This document shows, piece after piece, positions 6,286 through 13,657 of a stretch of DNA of 37,294 nt (positions are counted from its first letter, which is position 1; the number at the start of each line of letters is the position of its first letter). This DNA is from a virus: the IMG/VR virus record IMGVR_UViG_3300048840_000030, positions 1 through 37,294 of that record; one strand, written 5' to 3'. The position numbers and the translations under genes were made by a program. The notes beneath the pieces were generated by a model that was given only the letters and a program-made list of their open reading frames with translations, ran no database searches and was not told where the DNA came from.

Positions 6286-6522
6286 ATGACAGCAATAAAA
6301 TCAATTATGAAGGGGTGGGGCGAGGGGTCTGAGTTTTATGCGACATCTGAGCAGTATAAGGGTAATCATTGCCACGTAGATAGGATAAGGTGCGAAGAAG
6401 AGTTTATCGGCAAAGGTGTAGATGATGATTTAACCATTATGATGTATTCTGGGTATATAGAGGATAGACTAATATTCAAAATCGAAGCTAATTCAAGTTT
6501 AACGATTACATATAAGGAGTAG
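6286..6522 (+). CDS. Hypothetical protein
   Basis: 78 residues with leader AGGAGTAGTT; the same leader precedes the next gene. Mixed alpha/beta composition with an acidic GVDDDLT segment. No recognised family. Confidence 0.6.
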   Translation: MTAIKSIMKGWGEGSEFYATSEQYKGNHCHVDRIRCEEEFIGKGVDDDLTIMMYSGYIEDRLIFKIEANSSLTITYKE

Positions 6523-6524
6523 TT

Positions 6525-6851
6525 ATGGACGACAGCAAATTCGCAAAATTCATTTGGTTCAACTATCCACACCCCAAAGCCCCGGATTTCGTTAAGGGGA
6601 AAATATCGATTAAACGGGATGAATTTATGGATTGGTTGACCTTGCAGGACGTGAACGAAAAAGGATATGTTTATCTTAACGTTAAACAACCTAAAGACTC
6701 AAGTAAAAACCCGTACATGGAAATAAATGATTACGTGAAAGTAGACTCACAGTCAACTTCCAGCGGTCAAAACAAACCAACTACCGAGCAATTATCGGAT
6801 GTTGCTCAGGCGGACAACAGCGAAGAACCAGACAGCGATCTGCCATTTTGA
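6525..6851 (+). CDS. SSB-like protein with acidic DLPF tail
   Basis: 108 residues. The C-terminus ends EEPDSDLPF after a Ser/Gln/Asn-rich linker. This acidic DLPF tip is the protein-interaction tail of bacterial single-strand DNA-binding proteins, used to recruit partner enzymes. The N-terminal 75 residues (FKGKISIKRDEF, GYVYLNVKQP, PYMEIND) read as a small beta barrel resembling divergent phage SSBs, but without a textbook OB signature. Its place between recombination and replication genes fits. Confidence 0.7.
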   Translation: MDDSKFAKFIWFNYPHPKAPDFVKGKISIKRDEFMDWLTLQDVNEKGYVYLNVKQPKDSSKNPYMEINDYVKVDSQSTSSGQNKPTTEQLSDVAQADNSEEPDSDLPF

Positions 6852-8419
6852 ACAAATACCTAAATACCGTAACGTGTGGAAATTGTCTGGAGGTTCTTAA
6901 AGAGCTTCCAGATAATTCAGTTGATTCAATCGTAACCGATCCTCCTTATGGACTTTCTTTCATGGGCAAAAAGTGGGATTATGACGTTCCTTCAGTTGAG
7001 ATTTGGCAAGCGTGTTTAAGAGTGTTAAAGCCGGGCGGTTTCCTTTTATCATTCGCAGGGACCCGCACTCAACACAGAATGGCGGTCAACATTGAAGATG
7101 CAGGGTTTGAGATTCGTGATATGATTTTTTGGACTTATGCGAGCGGTTTCCCGAAATCACTAAACATTGAAAAACAATTACAGAAACTTTATGAGAAAAC
7201 AATATCCAGCGAACAGAAGACCGAACACGATTTGCGACCTTTGCGAAACTCCGATATATCGCAGACCATCAACATTAGCGAGGAACAAGGGGAAGTTTTG
7301 CAGTCGGAGTTGTCGGAACAAAGTATATCGGAATCAGGGGACGCCCCCAGTAATGCGAGGGAAGGACAACCCAGCATGGAAGGGCGGGGTAACACTAAAG
7401 AGAACTCACGGGAATTATCAAGGGACAACCTATCAGAGGTGCCCGAAGGAATACCTACCAATGGCAAGGAAGGACGGTTACATAATGCAACACCGATTGG
7501 TAATGGCTCAGAGTTTGAATCGACTATTAACAAGAACGGAGGTGGTACATCACATAGACCACAATCCGAGAAACAACAAGATAGAAAACCTGATGCTTTT
7601 TCCGAACAACAGATTACACAAGCTATACGAACATACAAAGGATTTGGCACAGCCCTTAAACCAAGTTGTGAACCCATCACCGTAGCCCGCAAGCCATTAT
7701 CTGAAAAGACCGTAGCTCAGAACGTGCTTAAATATGGAACTGGCGGGATCAATATAGACCAATGCCGAGTTGAGACAGAAGATAAAATTACTATTCACAA
7801 TAATCCAAAGCCATATTCTTTTAGCGGGAATAACTCTGATTTAGATTATAGGGCAAATACTCAAGGTCGTTTCCCTGCCAATCTCATTTTGGACGGCTCT
7901 GATGAAGTCGTGGCGGGGTTTCCTGAGACGAAGAGTGGGGGCTACCCGAAATTAGACGAGTCCTTTTCCGGCGAATCAAACATTACTTTCAGGACAAATG
8001 AAGTTAGGAGTGAAAGAATAAATTTAGACTCCGGTTCAGCCTCACGATTTTTTTATTGCGCTAAAGCATCAAAGCAAGATAGAGATGAGGGGCTGGAGGG
8101 GTTTGAGGGGGGTTACACAACAGAACAAAATAAGTGGACTGAAAATGATTATAGGAAAGGTGACGGAGAAAAAACAAAGCAACCAGTGAAAAACAACCAC
8201 CCGACAGTCAAACCAACCAAACTAATGCAATACCTTGTAAGATTAGTAACACCGAAAAACGGGATAGTATTAGACCCGTTCACAGGTTCAGGGAGTACGG
8301 GCAAGGCGTGTAAATTAGAAGGATTTAATTTCATAGGAATTGAGATGGAAAAAGAGTATGTTGAGATTGCTAAAGCGAGAATTGAAAACGTGAAACTACC
8401 AGACGGGGAGTTGTTTTAA
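6848..8419 (+). CDS. DNA methyltransferase (beta-type, DPPY) interrupted by a nested gene
   Basis: 523 residues from TTG 6848 (TTGA overlap with the SSB stop). Motif IV DPPY is at 31-34, followed by the SFMGKKWDYDVP, LSFAGTRTQHRMA and TYASGFPKSLN blocks. GFGTALKPSCEPI and ARKPLSEKTVA follow near 264-290, then NNHPTVKP and motif I LDPFTGSGST near 475-484. This order (IV before I) marks the N4-cytosine/N6-adenine permuted class. Residues about 115-262 are hydrophilic and Ser/Glu/Asn-rich with no family match. They coincide with an HNH gene read one base later. No restriction enzyme is nearby, so self-protection or epigenetic use is likely. Confidence 0.88.
   Translation: MNKYLNTVTCGNCLEVLKELPDNSVDSIVTDPPYGLSFMGKKWDYDVPSVEIWQACLRVLKPGGFLLSFAGTRTQHRMAVNIEDAGFEIRDMIFWTYASGFPKSLNIEKQLQKLYEKTISSEQKTEHDLRPLRNSDISQTINISEEQGEVLQSELSEQSISESGDAPSNAREGQPSMEGRGNTKENSRELSRDNLSEVPEGIPTNGKEGRLHNATPIGNGSEFESTINKNGGGTSHRPQSEKQQDRKPDAFSEQQITQAIRTYKGFGTALKPSCEPITVARKPLSEKTVAQNVLKYGTGGINIDQCRVETEDKITIHNNPKPYSFSGNNSDLDYRANTQGRFPANLILDGSDEVVAGFPETKSGGYPKLDESFSGESNITFRTNEVRSERINLDSGSASRFFYCAKASKQDRDEGLEGFEGGYTTEQNKWTENDYRKGDGEKTKQPVKNNHPTVKPTKLMQYLVRLVTPKNGIVLDPFTGSGSTGKACKLEGFNFIGIEMEKEYVEIAKARIENVKLPDGELF
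7191..7685 (+). CDS. HNH endonuclease nested in the methyltransferase gene (+1 frame)
   Basis: 164 residues from ATG 7191; TTG 7167 is also in frame. C15-x2-C18 and C37-x3-C41 form a zinc finger, followed by the WKGG motif (63-66). The catalytic block is GYIMQHRLVM, then VVHHIDHNPRNNKIENL (H120, H121, N133). This is the full layout of free-standing phage HNH nucleases that cut DNA to spread themselves. It lies wholly inside the methyltransferase gene, and its last 16 codons use bases that encode the conserved GFGTALKP segment of that enzyme. No clear Shine-Dalgarno is present, so expression may be low. Confidence 0.85.
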   Translation: MRKQYPANRRPNTICDLCETPIYRRPSTLARNKGKFCSRSCRNKVYRNQGTPPVMRGKDNPAWKGGVTLKRTHGNYQGTTYQRCPKEYLPMARKDGYIMQHRLVMAQSLNRLLTRTEVVHHIDHNPRNNKIENLMLFPNNRLHKLYEHTKDLAQPLNQVVNPSP

Positions 8420-9111
8420 TGGCAGAGAATAAGAAATCATTTGTTGCGTATTGTGATTGGGGTGCTATATTTGATGAACTTTCAGATGCAGAAGCAGGTA
8501 AATTAGCCAAGCATTTATTCGATTATGTCCGGGATAAAAACCCCAAGCCTGACAAAATTACCAAATTGACGTTCATCCAAATTCAGCAAACTCTTAAACG
8601 GGATTTAAAGAAATATGAGGAATATGTTGAAAGACAGCGCATAAACGGACAAAAAGGTGGCAGACCAGAGAAACCCAAAAAACCCAAGCCTTATTTGGCT
8701 AACCCACTCGAACCCAAAAAAGGCGATAGTGTTAATGATACTGTTAATGTAAATGATAAAGATATAAACATAGATAGTAATGAATATGAATTAAGCAAAC
8801 TATTATTCGACCTTATCAAAAAACGCAACCCAAACCATAAACAACCCGACCTTAAAAGCTGGGCGAAACACATCGACTTAATGATACGAATAGACAAAAG
8901 GACTATTGATGAAATCAGAGGTTGTATAAATTGGTGTCAACAGGATCCGTTCTGGCAGAACAATATTTTAAGCACGGCAAAGTTAAGAAAACAATTTGAT
9001 ACATTATATCTCAAAGCAAAAGGGAGCAAAGATGGAATTTCAGCAAGCATTACAGAAGATAAGCTCAGACGGATTGCCGAATCAATCGCTAATGACGACA
9101 GACTCAAATAG
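8419..9111 (+). CDS. Replication protein, DUF6291/replisome-organiser type
   Basis: 230 residues. The N-terminal part (KKSFVAYCDWGAIFDELSDA, then EAGKLAKHLFDYVRDKNPKP) matches DUF6291 phage proteins. A charged linker (GQKGGRPEKPKKPKP) and an Asn/Asp-rich stretch follow. The C-terminal block DLMIRIDKRTIDEIRGCINW, then CQQDPFWQNNILSTAKLR, is typical of phage replication initiation proteins of the DnaD-like group. It probably loads the host helicase at the phage origin. The ATG overlaps the methyltransferase stop. Confidence 0.75.
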   Translation: MAENKKSFVAYCDWGAIFDELSDAEAGKLAKHLFDYVRDKNPKPDKITKLTFIQIQQTLKRDLKKYEEYVERQRINGQKGGRPEKPKKPKPYLANPLEPKKGDSVNDTVNVNDKDINIDSNEYELSKLLFDLIKKRNPNHKQPDLKSWAKHIDLMIRIDKRTIDEIRGCINWCQQDPFWQNNILSTAKLRKQFDTLYLKAKGSKDGISASITEDKLRRIAESIANDDRLK

Positions 9112-9508
9112 TCTATCAATTTATTCCGGCGAACTCACTAAGGGAAACTTGGCAAAACAGACAGCAAAACTATTACAGGCGTTTCCAAAATTGCCACCTG
9201 AGACTATTGATATACTTAAAGACCGCTTTATTGAGAACGGATTCAATGACGAGAGAATGATCGCAGCGGTTGGGAATGTAATCGACAATTACGAGGGCTG
9301 GGACAAACTTCCGAACATTGCAAATTTCATCCAGTTTGATAAGAAGGTTAAACTTTTCACTTACACCGAATTTCTACATGCGACCAAAGAATTAAGCCCG
9401 GACCTAACAAGGCAATGGCAGAACGAACATATTTACGTTAAGGTTAATAATAATCAAGTATTCGTGTCTAAGTCTGACTACAAAAAATACAAACACTTAT
9501 TTGAATAA
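9032..9508 (+). CDS. Possible helicase-loading or replication protein
   Basis: 158 residues from ATG 9032 (AGGGAGCAAAG before it), overlapping the replication gene by 80 bases in another frame. The central part (AKLLQAFPKLPPETIDILKD, RFIENGFNDERMIAAVGNVI, then LPNIANFIQFDKKVKLFTYT) resembles conserved proteins next to phage replication genes. The pairing with the DnaD-like protein resembles an initiator plus loader, but that is inference. No ATPase motif. Confidence 0.6.
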   Translation: MEFQQALQKISSDGLPNQSLMTTDSNSLSIYSGELTKGNLAKQTAKLLQAFPKLPPETIDILKDRFIENGFNDERMIAAVGNVIDNYEGWDKLPNIANFIQFDKKVKLFTYTEFLHATKELSPDLTRQWQNEHIYVKVNNNQVFVSKSDYKKYKHLFE

Positions 9509-9519
9509 CGGAGGGAGAA

Positions 9520-9777
9520 ATGATTGAACAAAATCTATTTGGCGAAACACAGAAATATCCTCCATCTGAAGACGAGCTAAGAATAATCAACTTAAAAGCC
9601 AAGATTAAAAAACTAATCAAACAAAACGGAGATTATGAGTTTTATTCTGATTTGTGGGATGACAAACCACCGCAAACCTTTGATGAGTTCTTTAGTAAAC
9701 AAATAGACCACCTTATGAAAACGCACGATCAAAGCAAAGATTGGGATGATTTTTTAATGAGATATAATTTTATATAA
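9520..9777 (+). CDS. Hypothetical acidic protein
   Basis: 85 residues with a strong CGGAGGGAGAA leader. Acidic, with aromatic motifs (YEFYSDLWDDKPPQTFDEFF). It is the last gene before the promoter at 9786. No family recognised. Confidence 0.65.
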   Translation: MIEQNLFGETQKYPPSEDELRIINLKAKIKKLIKQNGDYEFYSDLWDDKPPQTFDEFFSKQIDHLMKTHDQSKDWDDFLMRYNFI

Positions 9778-9785
9778 GAAATGCC

Positions 9786-9814
9786 TTGACATTACCAACA
9801 AATAACCTTATATT
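9786..9814 (+). promoter_or_regulatory. Near-consensus sigma70 promoter
   Basis: TTGACA (9786-9791), 17-base spacer, TATATT (9809-9814). It reads into the accessory gene block at 9829. Confidence 0.75.
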
Positions 9815-9828
9815 CAAATGGAGGCTGA

Positions 9829-10017
9829 ATGATCTGTCTAAAATGCAAAGTAGAAATGATCGAAGGCAAAGCATTGTTGAATACTATGGTCGGCACTCCT
9901 GATTTTGTGGGAGACAGGGAGGTTGTTACATTAAACTACGGCGGGGCGGGCAAACTAATTAAAGTTTTGAAATGTCCTAAATGTGGGTATTCAGTAAGTA
10001 AGGGAGGTAGTAAATGA
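9829..10017 (+). CDS. Small zinc-ribbon protein
   Basis: 62 residues with two CxxC knuckles: CLKC near the start and CPKC near the end. The middle is beta-rich and glycine-rich. This layout suggests a single zinc ribbon. Its partner and role are unknown. It is the first gene after the promoter. Confidence 0.65.
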   Translation: MICLKCKVEMIEGKALLNTMVGTPDFVGDREVVTLNYGGAGKLIKVLKCPKCGYSVSKGGSK

Positions 10018-10274
10018 AAGCACTTGAAGTAATTAAAATATTAGAAGTTGATTATGGTTGGAACTCTAAACAAAGTGGCGGGTTTTCAGATACGCAAAAA
10101 ATGATTATTAAAGATACAATAAAGGCGGTCAACGAAGAAACTTGCAGGTGGAATAAGATAAAAGGGTTCAAATATTATGCACCAAGCTGTAATGACTCCA
10201 CAATGCAAAGGCTTGACTACACGCACTGCCCTTATTGCGGGAGGTTAATCAAAGAAGGCAAATATTACTATTGA
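10014..10274 (+). CDS. Small Cys-rich (zinc-binding) protein
   Basis: 86 residues. The C-terminus has HCPYCGRLI, a typical knuckle, and further Cys/His lie upstream. The ATG overlaps the preceding stop (ATGA). Related phage proteins often end in the same CPYCG knuckle. Function unknown. Confidence 0.65.
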   Translation: MKALEVIKILEVDYGWNSKQSGGFSDTQKMIIKDTIKAVNEETCRWNKIKGFKYYAPSCNDSTMQRLDYTHCPYCGRLIKEGKYYY

Positions 10275-10286
10275 TTGGAGGCGTAA

Positions 10287-10532
10287 ATGAAACGAGATAA
10301 GTTTATAGGGAAATGGGGATTGCGAAACGCAGTAGCAACTGGACAGGCATTGTTTGATTGTAGTGAGTCATTAGAAATAGACCTCAACTCTGTAATCTCA
10401 CAAGCCTGCAAAGAGCAGAGAGAGATTTGTGCAAACGCATACCGCACTTATGAAGGGCTTAACGGATATCACAAAGAAACCTACGAAGAAATTCTTACAG
10501 CAATCAAATCAGAGGGAGCATCAGATGAATAA
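10287..10532 (+). CDS. Hypothetical protein, paralogue of the next gene
   Basis: 81 residues. The core SLEIDLNSVISQACKEQREI matches the DSDLNAVIESACKEQ core of the next gene, so they look like a diverged tandem duplication. Shine-Dalgarno GGAGG. No known domain. Confidence 0.6.
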   Translation: MKRDKFIGKWGLRNAVATGQALFDCSESLEIDLNSVISQACKEQREICANAYRTYEGLNGYHKETYEEILTAIKSEGASDE

Positions 10533-10767
10533 AAAAGAATTTATAAAAAAACACTGGCAAGTAACGTGGGGGTTTGAACATTTCGATTCCGACCTCAACG
10601 CTGTAATCGAATCTGCCTGTAAAGAGCAGAGTTGCACTGAATGTAACAACAATAAACTTTGTGAAATGTGGCGATTGTGGAAAGATAATGAACATTTATA
10701 TTTTGCTAAAGACATTGACAATTTTTCATGCAGACATTTTGAAGCAATCAAAGGAGCAGAAGAATGA
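10525..10767 (+). CDS. Cys-rich hypothetical protein, paralogue of the previous gene
   Basis: 80 residues from ATG 10525, overlapping the previous gene by 8 bases and preceded by GAGGGAGC. It shares the DLN-VI--ACKEQ core and adds Cys residues (SCTEC, LCEMW), possibly a metal site absent from its paralogue. Function unknown. Confidence 0.6.
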   Translation: MNKKEFIKKHWQVTWGFEHFDSDLNAVIESACKEQSCTECNNNKLCEMWRLWKDNEHLYFAKDIDNFSCRHFEAIKGAEE

Positions 10768-11276
10768 AAACAACATTAAAAAAGATTAAAAAACATTCAG
10801 CTTGCGAGGACAGATACAAAGTATTGTTGAAGTACTTAGGTAAAACAAAAGCTGACGACGAGCCATTGCCAATGTCGGTGATACTTAAAAGCAACGGTTT
10901 AGACGATGCTATTTGGGCTTTAAGAACGCTAAGGGGTTGTGATAAAGAAATAAGATTATTTGCTGCTGATTGTGCAGGGCATGTATTAAAATATTATGAG
11001 AAAGAACACCCAAATGATAAACGCCCTAGAGAAGCTATAAAAGCAGCTCGGAAATTTGCCAAAGGTGAAATAACGAGTGCAGAACTAAATGCGGCTTATT
11101 CTACGGCTTATTCTACGGCTTATTCTGCGGCTTATTCTGCGGCTGATTATGCGGCTTATTCTGCGGCTTATTCTGCGGCTTATTTTGCGGCTTATTCTGC
11201 GGCTTATTATGCGGCTGAAAAAGCATATCAAAAAAGAATATTCAAAAAATATTTTTGTAAGAAGGGAAAGAAATGA
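10764..11276 (+). CDS. Imm-5-like protein with AAYS repeat tail
   Basis: 170 residues. The first 110 residues contain DDAIWALRTLRG, then DKEIRLFAADCAGHVLKYYE and PREAIKAARKFAKGEITSAE. This pattern resembles the Imm-5-like family of putative immunity proteins, which often carry alanine-rich helical repeats. Residues about 110-152 are ten tandem AAYS-like tetrapeptides, followed by a very basic tail (KKYFCKKGKK). The repeat would form a continuous helix with an Ala face. A role in blocking a toxin or host defence is a family-based guess. Confidence 0.6.
   Translation: MKTTLKKIKKHSACEDRYKVLLKYLGKTKADDEPLPMSVILKSNGLDDAIWALRTLRGCDKEIRLFAADCAGHVLKYYEKEHPNDKRPREAIKAARKFAKGEITSAELNAAYSTAYSTAYSAAYSAADYAAYSAAYSAAYFAAYSAAYYAAEKAYQKRIFKKYFCKKGKK
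11091..11216 (+). repeat. 12-base tandem repeat (about 10.5 units)
   Basis: Units of GCGGCTTATTCT and close variants (A for the first G, GATTAT, TTTT, TTAT) run without a break. The unit is a multiple of three, so gain or loss changes protein length without a frameshift. It encodes the AAYS repeat. Confidence 0.9.
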
Positions 11277-11731
11277 AAACACTAATTAACATTTTGATTA
11301 TTCTTATACTCACAATGATATTTTACACAACCGCATTCGGGCAAGTGGATTGGGATAAGATAGCGAAAGAAGCAGCAGAGGAAATGAATAACGATTCGGT
11401 ATGTGCAGAAAATGAATACACAATTCCTGTCGGTGTTGTAGACTTGAGCGAATCACCCTTTGAAACTACATTCGGATTTGTGTTAACAGAAACCAACTTC
11501 AAACAAATGTTATCTCACATAGTAGATGAATACGCAGAAGAATGTTATAAGGATTCGAGTAAAGTATATAGGCACGTCAGAGGTAACGAAGAAGATTATA
11601 AAAGAATTTGGGATTATCATTGTTTGATGGGTAATCAAGGGCAGTGTGTAAATCTTCATCATTGGGATGAACCGTATTGGCAACACCGAGAACCAACATT
11701 CAAGGAATTTATTAAATGGCTGAGAAAATGA
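11273..11731 (+). CDS. Exported protein with Sec signal peptide
   Basis: 152 residues. Basic start MKT, a hydrophobic stretch of about 18 residues, then YTTAFGQ, a likely signal peptidase I site. The mature part is acidic with several Cys (possible disulfides) and aromatic residues near the end. No enzyme motif recognised. It would reach the periplasm or cell surface, so lysis or exclusion roles are possible. The ATG overlaps the previous stop. Confidence 0.65.
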   Translation: MKTLINILIILILTMIFYTTAFGQVDWDKIAKEAAEEMNNDSVCAENEYTIPVGVVDLSESPFETTFGFVLTETNFKQMLSHIVDEYAEECYKDSSKVYRHVRGNEEDYKRIWDYHCLMGNQGQCVNLHHWDEPYWQHREPTFKEFIKWLRK

Positions 11732-11847
11732 AAACACTAATCCTTTTAATTCTGTCTAGTATTGTCTGTTTAATCATCTTCGCAGTTGCTGGAACAATGA
11801 AGTTTATAAAGATCATCAAACAACTTAGGGACATTTATAGTGATTAA
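11728..11847 (+). CDS. Small membrane peptide
   Basis: 39 residues: MKT start, one strongly hydrophobic span (LILLILSSIVCLIIFAVAG), then a basic tail (MKFIKIIKQLRD). The start overlaps the stop of the exported protein (ATGA) and the end overlaps the NinG start. It could be a holin-like or antiholin-like peptide, but no family match is visible. Confidence 0.5.
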   Translation: MKTLILLILSSIVCLIIFAVAGTMKFIKIIKQLRDIYSD

Positions 11848-12271
11848 GAAATTAGACGAAATGGATCACAAAGAACTAGAGAAGAAAGCAGACAAAGCAT
11901 TCTCAGAGTTTATCCGGCTAAGCTATTCAAACGAGTCTGGAATTTGTAATTGTTCAACCTGTGACTTTAGGGACTTGTGGAAATATTTAGACAACGGACA
12001 TTATAGGTCAAGAGATTCACGATCAACCAGATGGGAAGAAAAGAACTGTTCACCTCAATGCAAATCCTGTAATTCTTTTGGCAAGGGTGGCGGGAAAGGC
12101 GAGAAAGTTAAACATGCTGAATTTATAGATAATACTCACGGCAAAGGAACAGCGGATCAACTTATCATCCAGAGTAATGAGGTTAGAATATTTAACAAGG
12201 TAGATTTAATCGCTATGATTTTACATTACAGATTGAAAGTTAAAGAGTTATTAAAAACCATACAAGCATAA
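11840..12271 (+). CDS. ninG: NinG-type recombination protein
   Basis: 143 residues from GTG 11840. Cys 36, 38 and 41 (CNCSTC), then NGHYRSRDSRSTRWEEKN and PQCKSCN (Cys 74 and 77) match the zinc-binding core of NinG/Rap, a phage enzyme that binds and cuts branched recombination intermediates. A charged helix before the core and a helical C-terminus are also typical. It complements the annealing protein and exonuclease of the early region. Confidence 0.85.
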   Translation: MIKKLDEMDHKELEKKADKAFSEFIRLSYSNESGICNCSTCDFRDLWKYLDNGHYRSRDSRSTRWEEKNCSPQCKSCNSFGKGGGKGEKVKHAEFIDNTHGKGTADQLIIQSNEVRIFNKVDLIAMILHYRLKVKELLKTIQA

Positions 12272-12275
12272 CATA

Positions 12276-12293
12276 TGTTACGCTAACGTAACA
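12276..12293. promoter_or_regulatory. Perfect palindrome TGTTACG-CTAA-CGTAACA
   Basis: Seven-base arms around CTAA, directly after the NinG stop. A TTGACA follows at 12295 but has no -10 box at the right distance. It is probably an operator or a short intergenic hairpin. Confidence 0.45.
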
Positions 12294-12312
12294 CTTGACA
12301 ACTGGAGGTGAA

Positions 12313-12567
12313 ATGAACGAACACGATGAAACTCAAGAATGGATGAACGCACCAATGGGGAAGCCTAAAGAAGCAAAGCCTGACCTGAACACACTCACAA
12401 ACTGGTGTAATTCAGTAGAGCTGAAAAACGTGGCAGAGGGCGAACATAACGATCTTGATATATTCTGGATCTGCAAAATCGGGAACATAGAAGTTAAAGA
12501 CCGAGACATTTACGAGGCAGTTAGACAGTGTGACGAATTAGCAAAAGAACAAATGGAGAAGAAATGA
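12313..12567 (+). CDS. Hypothetical acidic protein
   Basis: 84 residues from ATG 12313, chosen because GGAGGTGA precedes it. Acidic, with NEHDETQEWMN at the start. The C-terminal half (KIGNIEVKDRDIYEAVRQCD) may be a small alpha/beta fold. No family recognised. Confidence 0.6.
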   Translation: MNEHDETQEWMNAPMGKPKEAKPDLNTLTNWCNSVELKNVAEGEHNDLDIFWICKIGNIEVKDRDIYEAVRQCDELAKEQMEKK

Positions 12568-13154
12568 GACTATGTACTAAATGTAAAGAAAAAAAGCCAA
12601 ACAGTGATTTTTATGGCATGCAATCAGAATGCAAAAAATGTATTGGCGTCAGACACAAAAAATACGATAGGACAAAGATGGGGCTGGCTACACGGATTTA
12701 CAGTTTCCAAAGACGAAACTCAAAGAGACGCGAACACCCAATGCCGAATTACACCCTAGATGAATTACGTGAGTGGTTGTCCCAGCAAAGAAAATTCCAT
12801 GTTTTATTCGACAAATGGGAGAAAAGCGGGTATAAGAAAAATCTTATTCCTGGCTGTGATAGGTTAAACGACTACAAGCCCTACACGTTTTATAATATGC
12901 AGATAATGGCGTGGGGTGAAAATAATAAGAAAGCCTACGAAGACAGAAAAAGGGGGTTAAACAACAAAACCAACAAAGCGGTCTATCAATATAATTCTAA
13001 TTGGGAGTTTGTTAAAGATTATTTCTCCGTATCACAAGCCAAGCGAGAGACAGGGATTCACAGGAGTGCTATTTCTAAGTCTTGTGGGGATCTGCGATAT
13101 ACCGCAAGTGGATTTCACTGGAGATATGCCGAAAGTGTGGCGAGGCTAGCATGA
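12564..13154 (+). CDS. Homing-endonuclease-like protein with zinc finger and NUMOD1-like tail
   Basis: 196 residues. N-terminal zinc finger LCTKCKEKKP...CKKC (residues 3-27). The middle segment, with IPGCDRLNDYKPYTFYNMQI then MAWGENNKKAYEDRKRG, resembles a family of phage HNH-related nucleases. The C-terminal 45 residues (AVYQYNSNWEFVKDYFSVSQ, then AKRETGIHRSAISKSC) fit NUMOD1, a DNA-binding helix module of homing endonucleases. It is probably a selfish nuclease gene. The end carries a variant of the 15-base junction repeat. Confidence 0.7.
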   Translation: MRLCTKCKEKKPNSDFYGMQSECKKCIGVRHKKYDRTKMGLATRIYSFQRRNSKRREHPMPNYTLDELREWLSQQRKFHVLFDKWEKSGYKKNLIPGCDRLNDYKPYTFYNMQIMAWGENNKKAYEDRKRGLNNKTNKAVYQYNSNWEFVKDYFSVSQAKRETGIHRSAISKSCGDLRYTASGFHWRYAESVARLA

Positions 13155-13645
13155 ATTCTTGTCCACGTTGCAACTATCCGGTAATATACACCGAGGGCGA
13201 GAAGCGAAGTTATGAATGTTATTGTGGTAATTGCATTTGTAATCTGGACGCACAAGAACGAACTCAATACTTTAAGCACCTAAAAGATAACGGACTGCAC
13301 ATAACCAGACCGTCGAACTATTGGCTACATCCAAGTAATTTCATAATTGCCGAGAATGGCTCTGATTATATGCCGGAATCTGAATTAGAGTTAATCAGAA
13401 TTGAAAATAGAAAAATGTATCACCGGAAGTATAAAAAGGCACACCCCGACCCCAAAACCGCTGTTAAGTGGGCTAAGGAAAATCCAGAAAAGGTTAAGGC
13501 ATATCAAAAGGAATATTACCAGAAAAACAAAGAGAAAATAAAGGCTAGACGAAATAAACAATACAAAATCGATCCTGAGCCACATAAAAAGGCAGTTAGA
13601 AAATGGAAAGAGAAGAATAGGGGTCTATTATTGAATAACTTTTAG
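13151..13645 (+). CDS. Zinc-ribbon protein with basic helical repeats
   Basis: 164 residues from ATG 13151, overlapping the previous stop (ATGA). Zinc ribbon CPRCNYPV...CYCGNC at 3-28. The second half is lysine-rich with repeats of the YYQKNKEKIKARR kind, which in phages usually flank HNH domains. No HNH motif is left, so this may be a remnant or a DNA-binding protein derived from one. Confidence 0.6.
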   Translation: MNSCPRCNYPVIYTEGEKRSYECYCGNCICNLDAQERTQYFKHLKDNGLHITRPSNYWLHPSNFIIAENGSDYMPESELELIRIENRKMYHRKYKKAHPDPKTAVKWAKENPEKVKAYQKEYYQKNKEKIKARRNKQYKIDPEPHKKAVRKWKEKNRGLLLNNF

Positions 13646-13657
13646 TTATATTTGTTT

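Noticed and set aside
7189-7692. Long open frame on the minus strand over the HNH region (167 codons)
   Set aside because: No recognisable domain, Cys/Ser/Leu-rich shadow composition, and no other minus-strand gene in the genome. It reflects the codon make-up of the two sense frames.
11085-11289. Open frames on both strands across the 12-base repeat (Arg-Ile-Ser and Leu-Arg repeats)
   Set aside because: A tandem repeat with unit length divisible by three is open in several frames by nature. Only the AAYS frame continues a real protein.
12295-12312. TTGACA near 12295 as a promoter
   Set aside because: No -10 hexamer lies 16-18 bases downstream; the bases there are the ribosome site and start of the next gene.
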